Of a stretch of 7,730 nucleotides of DNA, positions 7,027-7,730 are shown in pieces. This DNA is from an uncultured Rubellimicrobium sp. (GTDB taxonomy: Bacteria > Pseudomonadota > Alphaproteobacteria > Rhodobacterales > Rhodobacteraceae). A model generated the notes under the pieces. The model made no database searches. It was not told the origin of the DNA and saw only the letters and a list, made by a program, of their open reading frames with translations. Each line of letters begins with the position of its first letter. Position 1 is the stretch's first letter. Position numbers and translations under genes: made by a program. The DNA lies in contig CADCUU010000076.1 in assembly GCA_902805995.1 (NCBI GenBank), forward strand, positions 1 through 7,730, written 5' to 3'.

Positions 7027-7055
7027 TTGAGAGCCACAACGGCGAGGGTTAGGGT
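7027..7055 (+). promoter_or_regulatory. Possible sigma-70-like promoter for the HPP gene
   Basis: TTGAGA (7027-7032) matches five of six bases of the -35 consensus and is followed after 17 bases by TAGGGT (7050-7055), which matches three of six -10 bases. Transcription would start near 7062, about 57 bases before the proposed TTG start. A 6-bp inverted repeat, cggcga/tcgccg (7040-7060), overlaps the -10 region and could act as an operator. The weak -10 element makes this tentative. Confidence 0.28.
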
Positions 7056-7118
7056 CGCCGCTCCCCGTGCCCCGCCATGTCCTGCAGAGGGGCGGCCTGT
7101 ACAAGGATCGACGACGGA

Positions 7119-7730
7119 TTGACCGCACGACGCTCCTCTCCTCTGCGCCAGGCCGTCCGGGCCCTAGGCCCCGCCGTCGCAGGCACCCCTCCCCTCGAGG
7201 CTCTTCGCGCCGGGATCGGTGCGCTGATCGGCTTGGGCGTGGCAGGCCTTCTGGTGCTGTCGCCATCGGTGGACCTGCGCCTGGGCCTCTACCTGATCGC
7301 GCCGTTCGGGGCGACGTCCGTGCTGATCTTCGCGGTGCCAAACAGCCCCCTCGCGCAGCCCTGGTCCGCGGTGGTGGGCAACACCCTGGCGGCGGTCGTG
7401 GGCGTCGCGGTCGTGCTGGCGGTGGAGGACGCGGCCCTGCGGGTCGCACTCTCGGTCAGCCTGTCGATCGTGGCCCTCAGCTTTGCGCGGGCCGTCCACC
7501 CGCCCGCTGGGGCCGTGGCCATGACCGCCGCCCTGAACCCAGAAGCGGTCCATAAGCTTGGCTTCGGCTTTGCGCTGGCGCCTGTCGCGGCAGGAACGGC
7601 GCTGCTCGTGGCCATCGCGATCCTTTATGCGCGCGTGACACGGCGGCGCTATCCGTTCCGCCAGTACGACGACGAGGGCGCGCACCACACGTCCGACCAT
7701 CCGGCTATCGAACGCCTGGGACTGACCGAG
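7119..7730 (+). CDS. HPP-family integral membrane protein, N-terminal part, truncated by window edge
   Basis: I translated this by hand; 204 codons are visible and the frame is open to the window end. The product carries the hallmarks of the HPP family: APFGATSVL (62-70 region), PNSPLAQPWSAVVGNT (74-89) and the name-giving HPP at 127-129. Four hydrophobic segments fit the family's four-helix domain (about 31-49, 57-73, 84-102, 110-123), with a further one at 150-170. After the last helix the chain turns polar (YDDEGAHHTSDHP), as in HPP proteins that continue into a C-terminal CBS domain, which would lie beyond the edge. Plastid and cyanobacterial HPP proteins have been linked to nitrite transport; the role here is unknown. 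I prefer the TTG start at 7119 because AAGGA (7103-7107) lies 11 bases upstream. The 14 codons from the in-frame ATG at 7077 use rare codons (AGA, AGG, TGT, ACA) and give a cysteine-rich, unlikely leader. It is divergent from the sugar operon. Confidence 0.82.
   Translation, partial: MTARRSSPLRQAVRALGPAVAGTPPLEALRAGIGALIGLGVAGLLVLSPSVDLRLGLYLIAPFGATSVLIFAVPNSPLAQPWSAVVGNTLAAVVGVAVVLAVEDAALRVALSVSLSIVALSFARAVHPPAGAVAMTAALNPEAVHKLGFGFALAPVAAGTALLVAIAILYARVTRRRYPFRQYDDEGAHHTSDHPAIERLGLTE

Larger units (their letters stand above)
6664..7118. other. Divergent non-coding region between the sugar operon and the HPP gene
   Basis: About 455 bases have no supportable gene. Every frame through it gives arginine/proline-rich or low-complexity translations without family resemblance. 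It must contain the operon promoter (minus strand) and the promoter of the HPP gene (plus strand). Visible structure includes a 15-bp imperfect inverted repeat (6799-6855), nested short hairpins at 6905-6956 and a 6-bp hairpin at 7040-7060. I compared it by eye with RNase P RNA, tmRNA and SRP RNA hallmarks and found none. No regulator gene adjoins it, so the controlling protein must be encoded elsewhere. Confidence 0.6.

Noticed and set aside
6702..7037. Minus-strand open frame of 111 codons in the divergent spacer
   Set aside because: The translation is Pro/Arg-rich with no family resemblance, and I see no convincing ribosome site for it.
7045..7055. GGGTTAGGG resembling a telomere or G-quadruplex repeat
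   Set aside because: There are only two G-triplets, too few for a quadruplex, and the match is a chance one in GC-rich DNA.
6980..7060. Resemblance of gacagaacc to the 3' end of RNase P RNA
   Set aside because: The conserved gaggaaagtcc element and the other RNase P hallmarks are absent from both strands of the spacer.
7067..7555. Plus-strand open frame of 162 codons
   Set aside because: It is an out-of-frame shadow of the HPP gene. The Arg/Gly/Pro-rich product has no hydrophobic helices, whereas the neighbouring frame gives clear HPP motifs.

Overview
The window is GC-rich DNA, most likely from an alphaproteobacterium of the Rhodobacteraceae type. This rests on base composition, the style of the proteins and the compact sugar-ABC operon. 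It is an inference, since no rRNA or marker gene is present. There are eight protein-coding genes. Seven lie on the minus strand and one on the plus strand, and the two outermost genes are cut by the window ends.

The core (6663 down to 658, minus strand) is one tightly packed operon in the order: murQ-like SIS-domain etherase, periplasmic sugar-binding protein, two MalF/MalG-type permeases, a Gfo/Idh/MocA oxidoreductase, and a MalK/UgpC-type ATPase. Four of the five junctions are 1-base (TGATG) or 4-base (ATGA) stop/start overlaps. The exception is a 61-base gap after the binding-protein gene, which holds a strong GC-rich stem-loop but no T-run. Together the genes look like a complete CUT1-type sugar importer plus two cytoplasmic enzymes. 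The etherase suggests N-acetylmuramic acid or a related lactyl-ether amino sugar as the cargo. No sugar kinase, deacetylase or regulator is present, so the pathway is incomplete here.

To the left (408 to 1, minus strand) is the N-terminus of a membrane sensor resembling the DctB family of C4-dicarboxylate sensor kinases. A 249-base gap separates it from the operon.

To the right, a roughly 455-base non-coding region (6664-7118) separates the operon from a divergent HPP-family membrane protein (7119 to the window end, plus strand). This spacer contains a 15-bp imperfect inverted repeat and smaller hairpins, and should hold the control signals for both directions. I recognised no known RNA in it.

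I saw no CRISPR array, insertion sequence, tRNA or rRNA. The most noteworthy points are the etherase and oxidoreductase embedded in a sugar-transporter operon without a kinase, the altered SIS motif of the etherase, the stem-loop after the binding-protein gene, and the structured divergent spacer.
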